64,000 nt of DNA from Taxawa tesnikishii (nom. ined.) (Eukaryota; Ascomycota; Dothideomycetes; Dothideales), in contig JAPDRO010000026.1 of assembly GCA_030247885.1 (NCBI GenBank), positions 186,001 to 250,000 of the forward strand, given 5' to 3'. How positions within the stretch are numbered: position 1 is the stretch's first letter; every line of letters begins with the position of its first letter. Positions 32,261 through 43,391 of the stretch are shown in pieces. The position numbers and the translations under genes are program-made. A model generated the notes under the pieces. The model saw only the letters and a list, made by a program, of their open reading frames with translations. It made no database searches and was not told the DNA's origin.

Positions 32261-32954
32261 TATTGCGAGTTCCTGGTTTCGTGGCAGTAGCAGTGCAGTG
32301 AGATTATGCCAACGAACGAACTCAGCCTTGCTCACACTTCGGTCCTGACGTGCGCAAGCTGTCGAGAAACCAACCAAGCGGCTGTACGGTCAACCCCGAT
32401 TCAATTGATTAATGATGACAGAGAGCATGTACAATGCATTGCAGAGAAAGCAAAGGAATAGAGGAAAGAAGACGTGCACTTGTTGAAGATGACATAGCAC
32501 CAAGAACACCTATCAGCGCTGCTTGCCAAGGTTCATTCCCCAGATTGGTATTGTTGTCGAACCGTAACGGCCGAGACGGGAGCGTGTCTTCCGATACAAG
32601 ATTATGCATATTTCGTTCCTCGGACGCCGAGCATCCGTTTCTCGACTAACCGTTATGCAAGCCAAGATTGATGTGAGCGGTGACAGACATCCGTCTCGCA
32701 CATCCAGCCATATCCGAATGCTTTCACGAGAAAAAGGAGGCTGAGTCGGATGGAGCGAAGTTGGGTGCCCCGCCCCCATGACCAAGATCTCGGAACGCTG
32801 GCCCGAGCCGGTACCGCGGCGCCGATATCGTTGCTCTTATCGCTGCCCCGCCATTTCCGATCCCGTACTTTGAGCTTCACCTGCACTTCACCTCTTCTTG
32901 CATGCATCCATCTGCATCTCGAGAATGCTTCGTTCGTCCGATTAGCAATCCATC
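32261..32954. other. Divergent intergenic region, BRE4-like / 2EXR-like gene
   Basis: About 690 bp between divergent start codons. No repeats, TATA box or credible ORF noted. Confidence 0.45.
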
Positions 32955-33847
32955 ATGACAGCCACACTTCTGAGATATGATTCTCTTTTGATGAGCCCGA
33001 AGCCTGCATCGAACCTCTGAAGACGGAAGCACCAACCCTCTTCACCCTCCCCGCCGAGATACGCATCGCTATCTACGAACTAATCTGGGACGCGGAGGAC
33101 ATATCTGCTACCGCTTTCCGTGATACTGAATGCCCCGATGACACCCCACACGAGCTCTGCGACGGATACTATGCCTCGTCTCATCTTGAACCGCTTCTCA
33201 CATGCCGTCAATTCCATTCCGACGCCAACCTCTTCGCGTTCTCACGCACCACATTCGTGATACGTAACCCATACACCGCACTCGAAGTCACCTCTCGTCT
33301 CACCTCACGTCTGCGACCCGAGCAGATCTCGGCAATTCGACACATCGCCTTCGTCGCCGACAGCCAACACTTCCGGCAGATGCGCAAGTGGAAAGAGCAC
33401 GCTTTCGGCCTTCCCTCTCTCCAACTCGACGAACTATCAATTGTTCTCCACCGCTCCTCATACATGCACTACCTGCAAGATTTCAATACCCTACTCGTAG
33501 CCCTACTGCGGGACTTCCAAGGCGCCAAACGCATCACGTACATTCGCAACCATGCGAAGGTCAAACCGACATTCCATGCGTGGTACAACAGGTTTGTAAG
33601 TGTGCTGCTAAAGACAGATCATCACGAGCGGTTCGTTAGCAGTCAGCCAAGGTCCGAGAATACGTGGTGGGACTGGGATTTCGATGCCAAGGCGCAGACG
33701 GTGAGGTTGCAGGCGCTGCCAGCAAAGAGTGAGATGGACATTGAAGAATACCAGGGGATTGTTAAGCCGCTTTTGGAGGCTTGGAAGAGAAGTTTGGCGA
33801 ACGAGGAATATGACCCGGATCCGATGTCGCGTAACGGATTCGTATGA
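32955..33847 (+). CDS. 2EXR/F-box-like fungal protein of unknown function, one frame gap
   Basis: Probable single-exon gene of about 297 aa. The N-terminal signature FTLPAEIRIAIYELIW resembles the 2EXR/F-box-like block that begins many expanded, poorly characterised fungal proteins. It is followed by LLTCRQFHSDANLFAFSRTT, also typical, then an LRR-like stretch (QISAIRHIAFVAD). The ATG at 32955 (MTATLLRYDSLLM) is in a different frame from the conserved part; the frame slips by one base near 33015-33020. The total length is a multiple of three only if one base is missing. Without that, no ATG opens the conserved frame. Function unknown. Confidence 0.6.
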
Positions 33848-35030
33848 GATGGCCAAGATGGAGGGAATGATTGCTCTATAGCGTTTGGCGCTCGCGTAGG
33901 GTTTGCGGAGTTTAGGTTCCCTGCAAACCAAACACTAGTGAGCTTGATATGCCCGTTTCATGTGTACAGTAACTGAGGATGCCTGAGGCAAGGGTATCAG
34001 GCAAATGCAATACACAGCTGCCTTCAGAGACGGCTCCACCCCTCATTTCGCATGTGATACCTGCTTCACTCAGCTCGACAGCTGTTCCCATCCACCAACA
34101 CTTTACATGAACTCTGGTTACGGCATTCTGCAGAAGCTTTCAAGCGGGCAGCCAACGCTGGAAAATTCGTTCCACGTACAAAACTGTCGGACAGCTAATC
34201 GGCCCACAAGCCGCAGACGTACGCCGCCGATATCCTGTTCTTTCCGACAGTAGTTTTTGCATGTATGACACGACTATATCTAGGGCTTGTTCGACGGCTT
34301 ACTTCTATACATCCAGTGCCCCTACCGGTGTAGTCATAATGGATACGACATCAGAACTCAATGTGCTACTGTCGTGGCTGCTGTTCCATCTGTTCGTGCG
34401 TTCATCGCTTTCCGGACTCATATTTCCCTCTGCCTTTGCTCCTTATAGACCCAAAAACCGGGCTCAATTGGTTTGGTTCAACGGAGGACACACTATGGGA
34501 TGGTACTTCAAGAAGCGGCGGAAAGCGATTGCATCGCCCTTGTCGAATGGGGCACATTTTCTATCGTTCTGCGCCCTACCACTTCATGCCGTTGAAAGTA
34601 CATCGGGGCCGCTATCTTTCTCCGTGGCTTTTATGTTGAACCAAGACGGAGTACCTAAGTGTGCATGGAGCAGTCTATTCCGGGATTCGGTCAGACGCAG
34701 TAAAGCCGATTTGCGAGGAGATGCATGCGTCTGTGCGGCACCAGAAAGCCTCATAAACGACTGTCAAAGTCGTGTCGGTGATACAGACCTATCCTGTACA
34801 CGTAACACGAATGTAGTTTGTACACATGTAAAAGGCCTTGTCGAAGTCCTAATTCGATATTCCCGGTATCGACCCCAAATTCGTCCCGGCGACGGCAAAT
34901 AAAGAGTTGATTGAGAAATTCCCACTTCACCCATCGCAGAAAGAGAATGCGAAGAAAGGCATCGCTAATCACCGCTTGCCTACTACTCTTTCCCTGCATC
35001 ATATCCAACCCGCACACTCTCATCATCGCA
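33848..35030. other. Intergenic, 2EXR-like gene to acid phosphatase
   Basis: About 1.2 kb. It contains one longer plus-strand open frame (34261-34902, listed separately) and otherwise nothing supportable. Confidence 0.4.
34261..34902 (+). CDS. Unsupported 213-codon open frame
   Basis: An ATG-initiated frame without introns. It has one hydrophobic stretch (about residues 32-58) and an otherwise unremarkable Ser/Arg/Cys-rich composition with no motif I recognise. Long frames do arise by chance in sequence of this base composition, so this is listed only as a candidate. Confidence 0.18.
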   Translation: MYDTTISRACSTAYFYTSSAPTGVVIMDTTSELNVLLSWLLFHLFVRSSLSGLIFPSAFAPYRPKNRAQLVWFNGGHTMGWYFKKRRKAIASPLSNGAHFLSFCALPLHAVESTSGPLSFSVAFMLNQDGVPKCAWSSLFRDSVRRSKADLRGDACVCAAPESLINDCQSRVGDTDLSCTRNTNVVCTHVKGLVEVLIRYSRYRPQIRPGDGK

Positions 35031-36090
35031 TCAGTAGAATGCTGCCGCGGTCGCATCGCCCAGCCCCAAGTTCCCCAGCCCCCAATTCTTCTCCACCGTC
35101 GCCATCTGGCTGTAGTGATTGTACGCCGTCGCGTCGCTCGATCCCTTCTTGGCCGCCGGAACCGCATCGCCGAGCAGGACGGAGAAGACTTTGTTGTTGC
35201 TCAGGTAGTTCTGCGTTTCGTCGAATGTGACGAGCACGAGCGTGTTTTTCATGAAGTTGGCGTTGCTGAGGAGAGGCGTCAGGAACGAGCGGAGAAAGGT
35301 TCCGGCGGTGGTGACGGAGGTGTCGTGGCCGTCGTTTGTCATGTTGGGCGTGATGAACATCCATTGAGGCAGCTTGTTGCTCGCCAGATCGCTGTCAAAC
35401 ATTGTGAAGTTTTTTATCTTGGCCAGGCGGTTGGTGTTGGAGGTTACGGAGTCGTAGCTCATGAGCGGGCTGCGTGCAGTCAGCTTCTAACCCCTACCCT
35501 GTCTACGGTCTGCGCTCTACGGGTACGCAGTAGATCAATGTGCGTACTTGTGCTTTCTGACATAGTCATTCGCGCCGGTCTTCTGGTTGACGTAGTCGCC
35601 CTCGAAGCCACTGTACGGCATATCCTGCTGGTACAGACTCCAGCTGACTTCCTTCGCCTCGAGCACATCAACAATGGTCTTCGAGGAAGAGCTAATGCGG
35701 GTGAAACTGTCACTGGTTACGCCATGGGTGCTACCGCCGACGGCTGCGACGTAGTTTGGTTGGGATGGGTGCGTAATGGCCAGGTAGTTCGTGAGCGTGA
35801 TTCCCTGACTGGCGATCCATGCGAAGTTCGCTGTCAGCCGTCAGTCGTAGCGTCCAATGCGGAGGTCGACAAAAGCTTACGGTCGCCGGCGGCCTTGGAG
35901 TAATCGGTGTTCTCGCACCAGATCGTAACGAAGCGGTTGAAGGTCTTGCCTGCTACGTGCTCGTTGGACTCTGAGTGAGAACTGTGGCTTTGGCTGCGGC
36001 AACCGCTGCTGCTGCCGTCGAGGTGTATTGGACCTGAGGAAGGGCGAAGGCCGCAGTAGCGAAAACTGCAGTAAACAGACAACAATGCAT
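35031..36090 (-). CDS. Secreted acid phosphatase (phosphoesterase family), one frame gap
   Basis: Fungal acid phosphatase of the phosphoesterase (PhoA, PF04185-type) family, about 310 aa. Exons are 36090-35881, 35830-35548 and 35469-35031; introns are GTAAGC...GACAG and GTACGC...CGCAG. A signal peptide opens the protein (MHCCLFTAVFATAAFALP). Family blocks are TIWCENTDYSKAAGD, THPSQPNYVAAVGG, QDMPYSGFEG, NDYVRKHNPLMSYDSV, QWMFITPNMTNDGHDTS and LVLVTFDE. The C-terminus ends soon after NWGLGNLG, shorter than the roughly 410-430 aa Aspergillus PhoA. Within exon 1 the frame slips by one base between LTQSPT and EHVAGKTF (about 35955). The enzyme would release phosphate outside the cell; phosphate regulation is inferred from family only. 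Confidence 0.85.
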
Positions 36091-36772
36091 AGTGGTACCA
36101 CAAACAGCCCGAGGACTAGACGGTGGAGGTCGAGCAGGAAGAAATAAGCAGAGCGTGACATTTGGACTGCATAGGACACTGAGGAAATTTATATACTTAT
36201 CCAGTGGTTAGCATGATATATACCTCGCAGAAAGCGGTGGTTTACTACGATGTGTTCTGGCGCATTGTTCTCGAAGACGTGGTGAGCCAATGAGGAGTGG
36301 TTATTTACCACCGTGCGCCAAGCATGATAAGCTTAAACCCAGAATGGCGGTTTCGGAAGGAACACAGCGGCCCGACGCGATGTAGTCTGCATTTGAGCAA
36401 CATGTTCTGCATGTATAGATTGGAATCGGACAAATGAGGGGTGACAGTGAGGCCGCAGAGAAGACTCCGTAATTCTTTAGGACAAGCGTTGCATGTTGCA
36501 TGTATCCGAGATTCGGTAGCACACCTGCATCATCCCAGCTGATGTACTTGGCAGGAACATGCTTTCGCAACACGATCATTGATTCGTTGTACTGGATTAG
36601 CCCACCCCTCAATAAAGACGCTCGAGTACCATGTGACGGTTTCGATTCTTGCTCAACGTTACCTAAGCTCCTCCTAACCACCGAGAGGTCGACAGAACCA
36701 TACGCCAGTAGTGGTGTGCTCGGTTGGGCCAGTTTTTGGGACCCACCGGCATATACTACCAACCCTGCACCT
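36091..36772. other. Intergenic, acid phosphatase promoter / DyP 3' end
   Basis: About 680 bp with the phosphatase promoter and DyP 3' UTR. Nothing further is seen. Confidence 0.45.
36188..36195 (-). promoter_or_regulatory. TATA box of the acid phosphatase gene
   Basis: TATATAAA on the minus strand about 100 bp upstream of the ATG at 36090, consistent with an inducible promoter. Confidence 0.55.
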
Positions 36773-38592
36773 CTACAGCTCATCGTTCCCCTTGCTCTTC
36801 GCAAATGTCTCCTTCAGGGCCTTGATCGAAGGCGAAAAGAGGTATTCTCCACCCTTCGGTATGACCCATTTGGCGGTCAACTCGAGCTCAGTATTGGCCG
36901 CAGAGATCGCAGGGTCAGTGCCAACGAGCTGCCTCGGGGTAGCGATGCCGATGAGGGGATCGACTCCAGCACCATTTGGAACCGGAGGGTCGACTGGAGG
37001 AGCCGTCTTGCCCGGCGGGAAGGTTGGCGTGTTGACCCAGCCTGTGAGTGTTAGTACAATACTACGCTGGGCACTCTCGAATCTCGATAATGCAAGTTGT
37101 GAACATGATGGTGCCAAGAGAATACTTACTGTGTTGAATGAATTGGAAGCCATTGGCAATATTACTCTGGTAGCATGCGAACAGAAGACCGCGCTCGAGT
37201 TTCTCGTCTTCGGAGCTCTTCTTGTGTTTCTTCTCCGAGTCGGTGACTTCGGGGCCGAACTGAATGCCGCGGCGGAGGATGCGGCGGATCTCAGTGCCAC
37301 CAAACGCATCGAGATCGGCTCGCGGGTTGGTCTTGCGGAGGTGGGCGGCGAAGGGACAGCGGACCTGGCTGTTGGGGTCGAAGCGGAAGTCTTGATTCTT
37401 TTCGGTGACAGCAAGTGCGGGATCATCCCTGATCGGAGTGCTGTCTACGGGTGCGCCTGTTGTTTAATCAGTACATGCTGAGGAAGTTCCTTCGCGAGCG
37501 CAATCCTACGTACCACTCTTCCATCGTCCAACAAGACGGGCACCAAGGAGCTCGGCTCCGGTTGGGTCTCCGGGAGCGATTGGATGAGGAACCTTCAGAG
37601 CGTTCTGCTCCAAAAATGCATCGAATTCAGGAACAAGTTGACGAAGGTAGCGGAAAGCAAGGAAGCTCCCGTCGATCGCCCATGGAGGACGTGTGACTCC
37701 CGGAGCAGTGGTTCCAGGAGGTGCTACGCCGTCATCGCCTTCTCGGCCAAGGAGAATAACGCCTTGTCTCACAGTTTCTTGCCCTGGGACGGGCTTAGTA
37801 TCGACGTCTTTGACAGCTGGTTGAGAAAGTCCGTCGTTGAAACCAAAACTGGAGTACTGTTAGCAATTGGGAGATGGTGTCAATATCGAATATGTCACTT
37901 ACTGCTCGTGGCCGTCCTCCTTCCCAGGTCGGGTATGGCCAGCAAGTTGAGTGACCTTGACCAACCCTGCATCTTTCTGGCCACCATGGAAGATACGCTT
38001 TACCTTGTCAATTTCCTGGTCAAGTACTTGTTCAGAATTCGCAGCCACCAGAATCATAACATGGATTTCCTCTTTGAAATGTTTGTCCCAGTCTGCAAGG
38101 TCGTCTCCAAGGTTGTCAACGTCCGCAAGCATGCCCTGCTTGAAGACATCGTCCCCAATATCATCTTTGATGCCAAGCTGGACGAGAATGTCAGATAATC
38201 TTCCATCAGAGACAATCTCAGAAGCCCACGTATCAAGACAGGGAGTGACGATGTACCTTGTTCAATCCTTTTTGAGAGAACGCGATATTGATACCGCTCA
38301 TCTCAAGCAACGGTGGCTCTTTTCCGGCCTTTGCGGCTTCTTTCTTTGCATCCTTGATATTCTGATGGAGCTTCTTGGCTCCATTCACCGAGGTGATCAG
38401 GGGAACAAATGAAGCCAGCTGAGTGCGGAAGGCGTCAACGTGGTCAGATATGCGAAAGAACAAGAACGTCTCTTGCTTTTTGGCTAGACCCTCACTGTCG
38501 GAAATCAGTAAGACGATACGGCACAGCGGTCAGAATACACACAGAATATCTCCCTGGATATTTTTGAGATCTATGGGCGGAAGCGACGCCAT
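36773..38592 (-). CDS. DyP-type heme peroxidase
   Basis: Dye-decolourising peroxidase, 497 aa in six exons: 38592-38543, 38494-38257, 38177-37903, 37848-37514, 37456-37130 and 37041-36773, all with GT-AG introns in consistent phase and an intact frame. It begins MASLPPIDLKNIQGDIL, the usual DyP N-terminus, without signal peptide, so it is likely intracellular. The catalytic GXXDG motif is FGFNDGLSQP (Asp acid-base). The proximal heme-ligand His is probably in RCPFAAHLRKTNPR; FGGTEIRRILRRG and RGLLFACYQSNI are also characteristic. The C-terminus ends ETFAKSKGNDEL. DyPs oxidise bulky aromatics with peroxide; the physiological substrate here is unknown. Confidence 0.93.
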
Positions 38593-39787
38593 GTTGAACT
38601 ACTGATGAATTGAATGATTGGACTTCTCTTGTTCTGGAGGCACAACTGGTTTTCGTTCAAAATCTCCGAGGAGTGAGCTGGATTATTTGAGAAAAAGTAA
38701 GTCCCTGGCAACCGCTTTGAGAGGAGGGAATGTCTTTTGAATACACGTCAGGAGTTACACAGGAGTAAGCAGACAGGCGCAATGCACCGCTGCTCAAGAT
38801 GGATCCAGATCTGACACCTTCCACACATGATCCCATCTATCGATCAACGTGTATCTCCAGGCAACGGCTTGACGGTATGCCTGCGTATGTCACAAGACGT
38901 CAGATGTGCTCAGCCCGTTGCGTCAGCCAATTATTGATAAGTGATCTAGACTTACGCAGCCATTGTGTTTCTTCTGGTGTTGGATTGGTTCTGGTCGACG
39001 TCGCGTGCCCGGTTCTAATTCAAGATGCGCGCTTTTCTGCGGGATAGATGAGCTGCGCAATTCCTTGCGTAAGCTGACGGCCTCGGAAATGCACATCAGC
39101 GAGCCTTCCGCCCAAAAACTTCATCCGAACGGGCATAGAACAGCATATCGGCGCCTCATTGCGGTCACGTTGAATGGGTGATATATTGTGGCTTGGACGC
39201 CCAAGCTGCCATCGCTGACCGGAAACCGCGTTGGTGAGTAGTGGTCAAACCTGCTCAGGCCTGATTAACAACCAGTAATACGGAACGTTCCATGTGAATC
39301 CGAGTCACGTTGTCATATGCGCTGTCGCAGCCACTTTCCAAGATATTGTGATTGTGTAACTCGAATAAGACGCCCCAGAAGGATGTGTTGATGAAGACCA
39401 TCAAATTAATTTCCTAGCAAGCTCTTGACATTAAAGAGTTCTCTTGTTTGCTCGCGCGCGATTCGTCTGCTGCTGCCGACTATATAGTAGGGGCGCTCAA
39501 GAGAACACGATATGACTCTTCAGGTCAGCGGACCGGAACCCGTAGTATAGGTGTCGCAATCGTACAACTCGTTCCAGTGGTTCCAATGTTGTTGGGATTC
39601 GAAGTGGATGTTGCACATTGGCCTTGCCATTGTCGCGAGGCACAGGCGTATATGCTTTTGACTGCCCCCTTTGCCTTCTGGACGGCAAGGACCACGCACC
39701 CAGCTCATTCATATAAGCTGTAAGGTCCTGCTTGCGCATAGCCAGATTCTCTGCTCCGATGTGATGATGGCACTCCTACAGCCTGCC
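38593..39787. other. Intergenic, DyP promoter / RRP46 3' region
   Basis: About 1.2 kb, AT-richer than its surroundings around 39230-39430. It should hold the DyP promoter and the RRP46 3' UTR. No gene, repeat or element end was recognised. Confidence 0.4.
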
Positions 39788-40628
39788 TCAGCTGCTATCT
39801 TTCCACTTTCTCTCCTTCTCGACTTTCTCGGCGATGACCTTTTCCACCATTCCCTGCAGGTTTTGCGGAGCGCTATCCTGGTCCATCTTCTGATCTCCAT
39901 CTGCTTCATTCTCTTTATAGCAAATCTGCTTCGCCTCCTCATAAACATGATCCCACTCATCGATGCTGAACGCACCTTCGCTCTCGGTGGCCATGAGTTC
40001 TCCATACGACGAGAATGCGAGGACGTGCACTGAAGACGCCTGCGCAATCTCCTTGGGCGAAGGATTCACTGCCAACTTGCCAGGTAGGACGGCGACGGAT
40101 GTTGCGTTGAAGGTCTTTGACATGGGTATACTTGCGGAAAGGAGGGCCAGGATGGAGGCTTGCAGTAGAGATGGGAGTACGGAGAGACACTGCTGCCGTT
40201 AGCTGTCGGGCGTATCGTTGGTGGAAGAGAAGCTGCACTGACTTGAGAGCTGCGCAACAAAGATTCGTCTTCAGGCACGCTAATGACTTGCAGCGTGATC
40301 TGTATCAGAGTCCGTGGGTGATTGCGTGTGAGAATAACATGGCGGACCGCCGCGTGGATGATAGATTCTAGATGTCGCTCTCTCGGACCTAAAATGAACC
40401 AGTTAACTTATGCCCTCCCTGTCAAGTAGAGCCCTGATCATCCGTACTTGCTACGCCTACTGCAGGTCTCACATTGACCTCAATGGCAGCCTCTTCTGGC
40501 AGTTCATCTCTACGCTGCACCTCCACCGGTCCGTTGACAGCGCCGACAACCGTATATCCGCCTTGAGAGAACTGGGCAGAGCCGTCTGCTCTGTGGAGAA
40601 GGGACAACAGCGCAGTTGGCACAGTCAT
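39788..40628 (-). CDS. RRP46: Exosome complex subunit Rrp46
   Basis: RNase PH-fold ring subunit of the RNA exosome, 243 aa. Exons are 40628-40448, 40388-40243 and 40192-39788, with introns GTACGG...TTTTAG and GTCAGT...GGCAG; phases agree. The protein opens MTVPTALLSLLHRADGS, where LLSRADGS-type sequence begins this family. It continues GGYTVVGAVNGPVEVQRRDE, ITLQVISVPEDESLL, QASILALLSASIPMSKTF and SSVHVLAFSSYGEL. The C-terminus (EGAFSIDEWDHVYEEAKQIC) matches the Rrp46 tail. Like other eukaryotic ring subunits it lacks an obvious catalytic set. It is divergent from PEX4 over 196 bp. Confidence 0.9.
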
Positions 40629-40824
40629 TCTGTATGTTGTTGTTTCCTTGTCCAGAAAATTGTCTGGAGAATTGGATGCATGACGTCGCGGAAGAGGTGG
40701 GCCGAGAACCGAAGAGCTTCCCGGATCGTTCACCTTCACGTGTTGGAGATCTCAAGTACATCCTATACAACTTCTGGTATATAATTGTCGATCGTGGAAC
40801 GGATACTGTCGTTCGGAATTAAGC
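40629..40824. promoter_or_regulatory. Compact divergent promoter, RRP46 / PEX4
   Basis: Only 196 bp separate the two divergent start codons, so both promoters share it. The sequence TTCTGGTATATAATTG at about 40770-40785 contains a TATATAA-like element oriented toward PEX4. Confidence 0.5.
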
Positions 40825-41391
40825 ATGGCAGGCAAAGGGCAGACAACAATCAAGCGACTCCTCCACGAGCTCCAATCCTACGAATCCGAACCCAGTGAAG
40901 CCCTCCTCCATCTCGGACCCGTCGAGGACAATGAGCTCACCCACTGGCGCGCTGTATTGCGCGGTGTGTCAGGCACTGCATACGAAGGTATGCTGGTCTC
41001 TTTTCTATGCTGTTCATTCCTCCCCGCTGGGTTCCCTCATCTCCCATCCTCTGCTAACACCAGCCTCCCAGGCGGACTATGGGCCCTCGACATTCAAATC
41101 CCACCTACATATCCGCACTCTCCTCCGACCATAAAATTCCTAACGCCCATCTGTCACCCTAATGTACATTTCAAGACCGGCGAGATCTGTCTGGACCTGC
41201 TCAAAACTTCGTGGTCGCCTGTATATACGATCGCGGAAACGCTGAATGCGATTCAACAGCTGCTGACGTCTGCGGAGCCGGACTCGCCGCTCAATATAGA
41301 TGTTGCGCAGTTGTTCAGGCAAGGAGATATGGTGGGTGCGGAGGCCTTGATTAGGTTCTATACTGAGACGGAGAGGTGGGAGGGCTGGTGA
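40825..41391 (+). CDS. PEX4: Ubiquitin-conjugating enzyme E2, PEX4-like
   Basis: E2 enzyme of the peroxin-4 type, 160 aa, which mono-ubiquitinates the import receptor PEX5 at the peroxisome. Exons are 40825-40987 and 41072-41391. The 84-nt intron (GTATGC...CCCAG, with a GCTAACA branch) keeps the frame open, so an unspliced reading gives a falsely longer protein. The UBC core is clear: HWRAVLRGVSGTAYEGG, IQIPPTYPHSPPTIKFLTP and HPNVHFKTGEICLDLL (active-site Cys in GEIC), then TSAEPDSPLNIDVAQLF. The C-terminus ends ETERWEGW, as in fungal Pex4. The E2 fold is certain; the PEX4 sub-assignment rests on sequence resemblance. Confidence 0.88.
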   Translation: MAGKGQTTIKRLLHELQSYESEPSEALLHLGPVEDNELTHWRAVLRGVSGTAYEGMLVSFLCCSFLPAGFPHLPSSANTSLPGGLWALDIQIPPTYPHSPPTIKFLTPICHPNVHFKTGEICLDLLKTSWSPVYTIAETLNAIQQLLTSAEPDSPLNIDVAQLFRQGDMVGAEALIRFYTETERWEGW

Positions 41392-42147
41392 TGAGAAGAG
41401 AGGATGTAGAAGAGTGGTAAGAGTGGATTAGACTCTTGGAGTCAGGTTTCTAGCGAGGAGTTTGGTGGAGTTTTGGCTTGGTACACGGTGGGATACGGCC
41501 ATGTGCAAGGAGCAAAAGGCGGCAACACTCGCGTGCGTAAGAGTGAAGCTCTCCATGTCTTAGTAACGCTCCCAAGATATATTATCTGCAGTAGTCTGAA
41601 GATGGAAAACATACTCGAAGAGAACGTGAAAGATAGTCCTTCACGAAAAGACCGATAGGAGTATACAAACACAACCCGAAAGATATCCCAGGTCTATCCA
41701 AATACAGCCTTTTCCAATCCAATAGTATGCATTGTCTTTTGGAGGAACGATATGACAGAAACGATTAAACAGACAGCTTGAGCTATACGCTGGAAAACGC
41801 CGCCGCTCATGCAAACATCAAACAGAACAGAAATGGTATCCAAAATTCAGGGATCGTTATAGAATCCAGAGAATGCTGCAATGCTTCAAAATCATGGTGT
41901 CGTAAGCGTTGCTGCAGGAAAAGTCTTTCGATGATCCATCATAAGTTACGTCAACGTCGTCAGATCCGGGGACCGGTAAGTGTGTGGGGTGGGATGTCCA
42001 TACGTTTCCTGAGCCGCCAGTGGTTCCAATCTGGGGAGTGGTGAAGTAGAGGCAGGGGTGGAGGAGTGGAAGGCTCTTGTGTTTCTCCTAATGATCGACT
42101 CAAGACTAGGAAAACAATATCCAAGTGTTCGCTGTCCCGATGAATTG
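41392..42147. other. Convergent 3' region, PEX4 / membrane protein
   Basis: About 755 bp between converging stops, AT-richer than the genes. Nothing recognisable beyond 3' UTR sequence. Confidence 0.45.
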
Positions 42148-43391
42148 TTAGTTTTTTCCAGTCTCCACAGCGTGTTGTTTCATTAACTCCCCGAGAGCCT
42201 TGCCCGGGGTCCAATCTGGTACAGCATAGACGTTTGCTTTCCCTTCTGCAGGATGCCACTTTGGTTCCAGAACGTGGCCATCAATACAGCCTACAGTCGA
42301 CGCTTGATCCTCGGCTTCTTTAACCCACGCCTTCCAGGCGGCCGTGTCGGGAGCGGAGTTCCCGATTCGGGTCCAATCGGCGTATTTTGTGAATACTATG
42401 GCTTTGAACAATGCCTGCGTAAAGGTCTTGTTGTATGGACCACCAACGATTCCGAACTCACGGACCTCGAAACAGGAAAGATCCCAATGCCATCTCTGCG
42501 GCAAGGCAGCAACGATCCAGTAGGCCGCGTTGAGCAGTATGTATGCGGCAGCCCAGCCCACTTGCAACTCGACTTTCGCGTTGGCAAGCGCTATCACACC
42601 GAACATGAGGAACATGGTGCCGACGAGAGAGATCAATCGGTATTGCCAATCGTCCGCGATCGAGTACTGAATTTGTTCGGGGGCAAAGTAAAGTTCGCGA
42701 GCCACGTCTTCATTGCATTTGACGATGAGGAAGCTGCCGTTAGGGTATCGGATAACGACGTCTCCATCAGGAGCCGGTGTCTTGTCGCGTGTCGGGAGTT
42801 GCAGGGTCCATTTGTTGCTGACACCGATGAGAGTTGACAGAAAAGACAAGAGGAGCGTTGCCACGAGAGACATTCCGTCGTCGTAGACAGCGGAAGCGAC
42901 CAGCAGAACGATAGAGAAGACACAACCGAGTATGGTTACTACAGCAATGGGTGCTTTCGCTCTCGCCTTGACCGGCGGAGGATCGGTTGCCTTCTTCGTT
43001 ACGTCGCGAGTGGGCAGCTTCTTGATCGTGACGCAACGGACAGTGTAATCAACTTTCATCTTCTCTGCATCACTATTGCAGTTAGTCTGAGTCCAGTCGC
43101 AGGGTCTCTGGCCCGATTGACTTACAGCAAGATGCTGGCTACATGATGAACATGAGCCCTGTGGTTCCCGGAGTAAACGGCCGATACATCAGCAACCACG
43201 GATGGAAGATGCGAAGGTCTGGTAGGTCTCATGAGAGCATGAGGGGCAGGAAAAAGTCGCGGCAAATACATGAGTCTAGACAAGGAAGAAACGGAAGCAT
43301 TGGTCTGGATAGAACCTTCTCCCAACACGGCCAAGAAACCAACGATGTCCAGCTGGAAGTTCTCCCAGAAAGGAAGTTTGGAGAAATACAT
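42148..43391 (-). CDS. Uncharacterised four-TM fungal membrane protein (5' end uncertain)
   Basis: Two exons with a clean junction, 43391-43126 and 43072-42148, with intron GTAAGT...AATAG; together 396 aa. The first exon contains FWENFQLDIVGFLAVLGEG and SHLPSVVADVSAVYSGNH, then VHHVASILLDAEKM. The second begins with a basic KVDYTVRCVTIKKLPTRD block, followed by hydrophobic helices at IAVVTILGCVFSIVLLVASA, SLVATLLLSFLSTLIG, LISLVGTMFLMFGVIALA and GWAAAYILLNAAYWIVAA. The soluble C-terminus ends GKALGELMKQH. More coding exons may lie upstream (an ATGGCTCTTCTCC start sits near 43698), but I could not connect them in phase. No family name is known to me; the conserved look of the first exon suggests a real, ascomycete-wide family. 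Confidence 0.72.
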
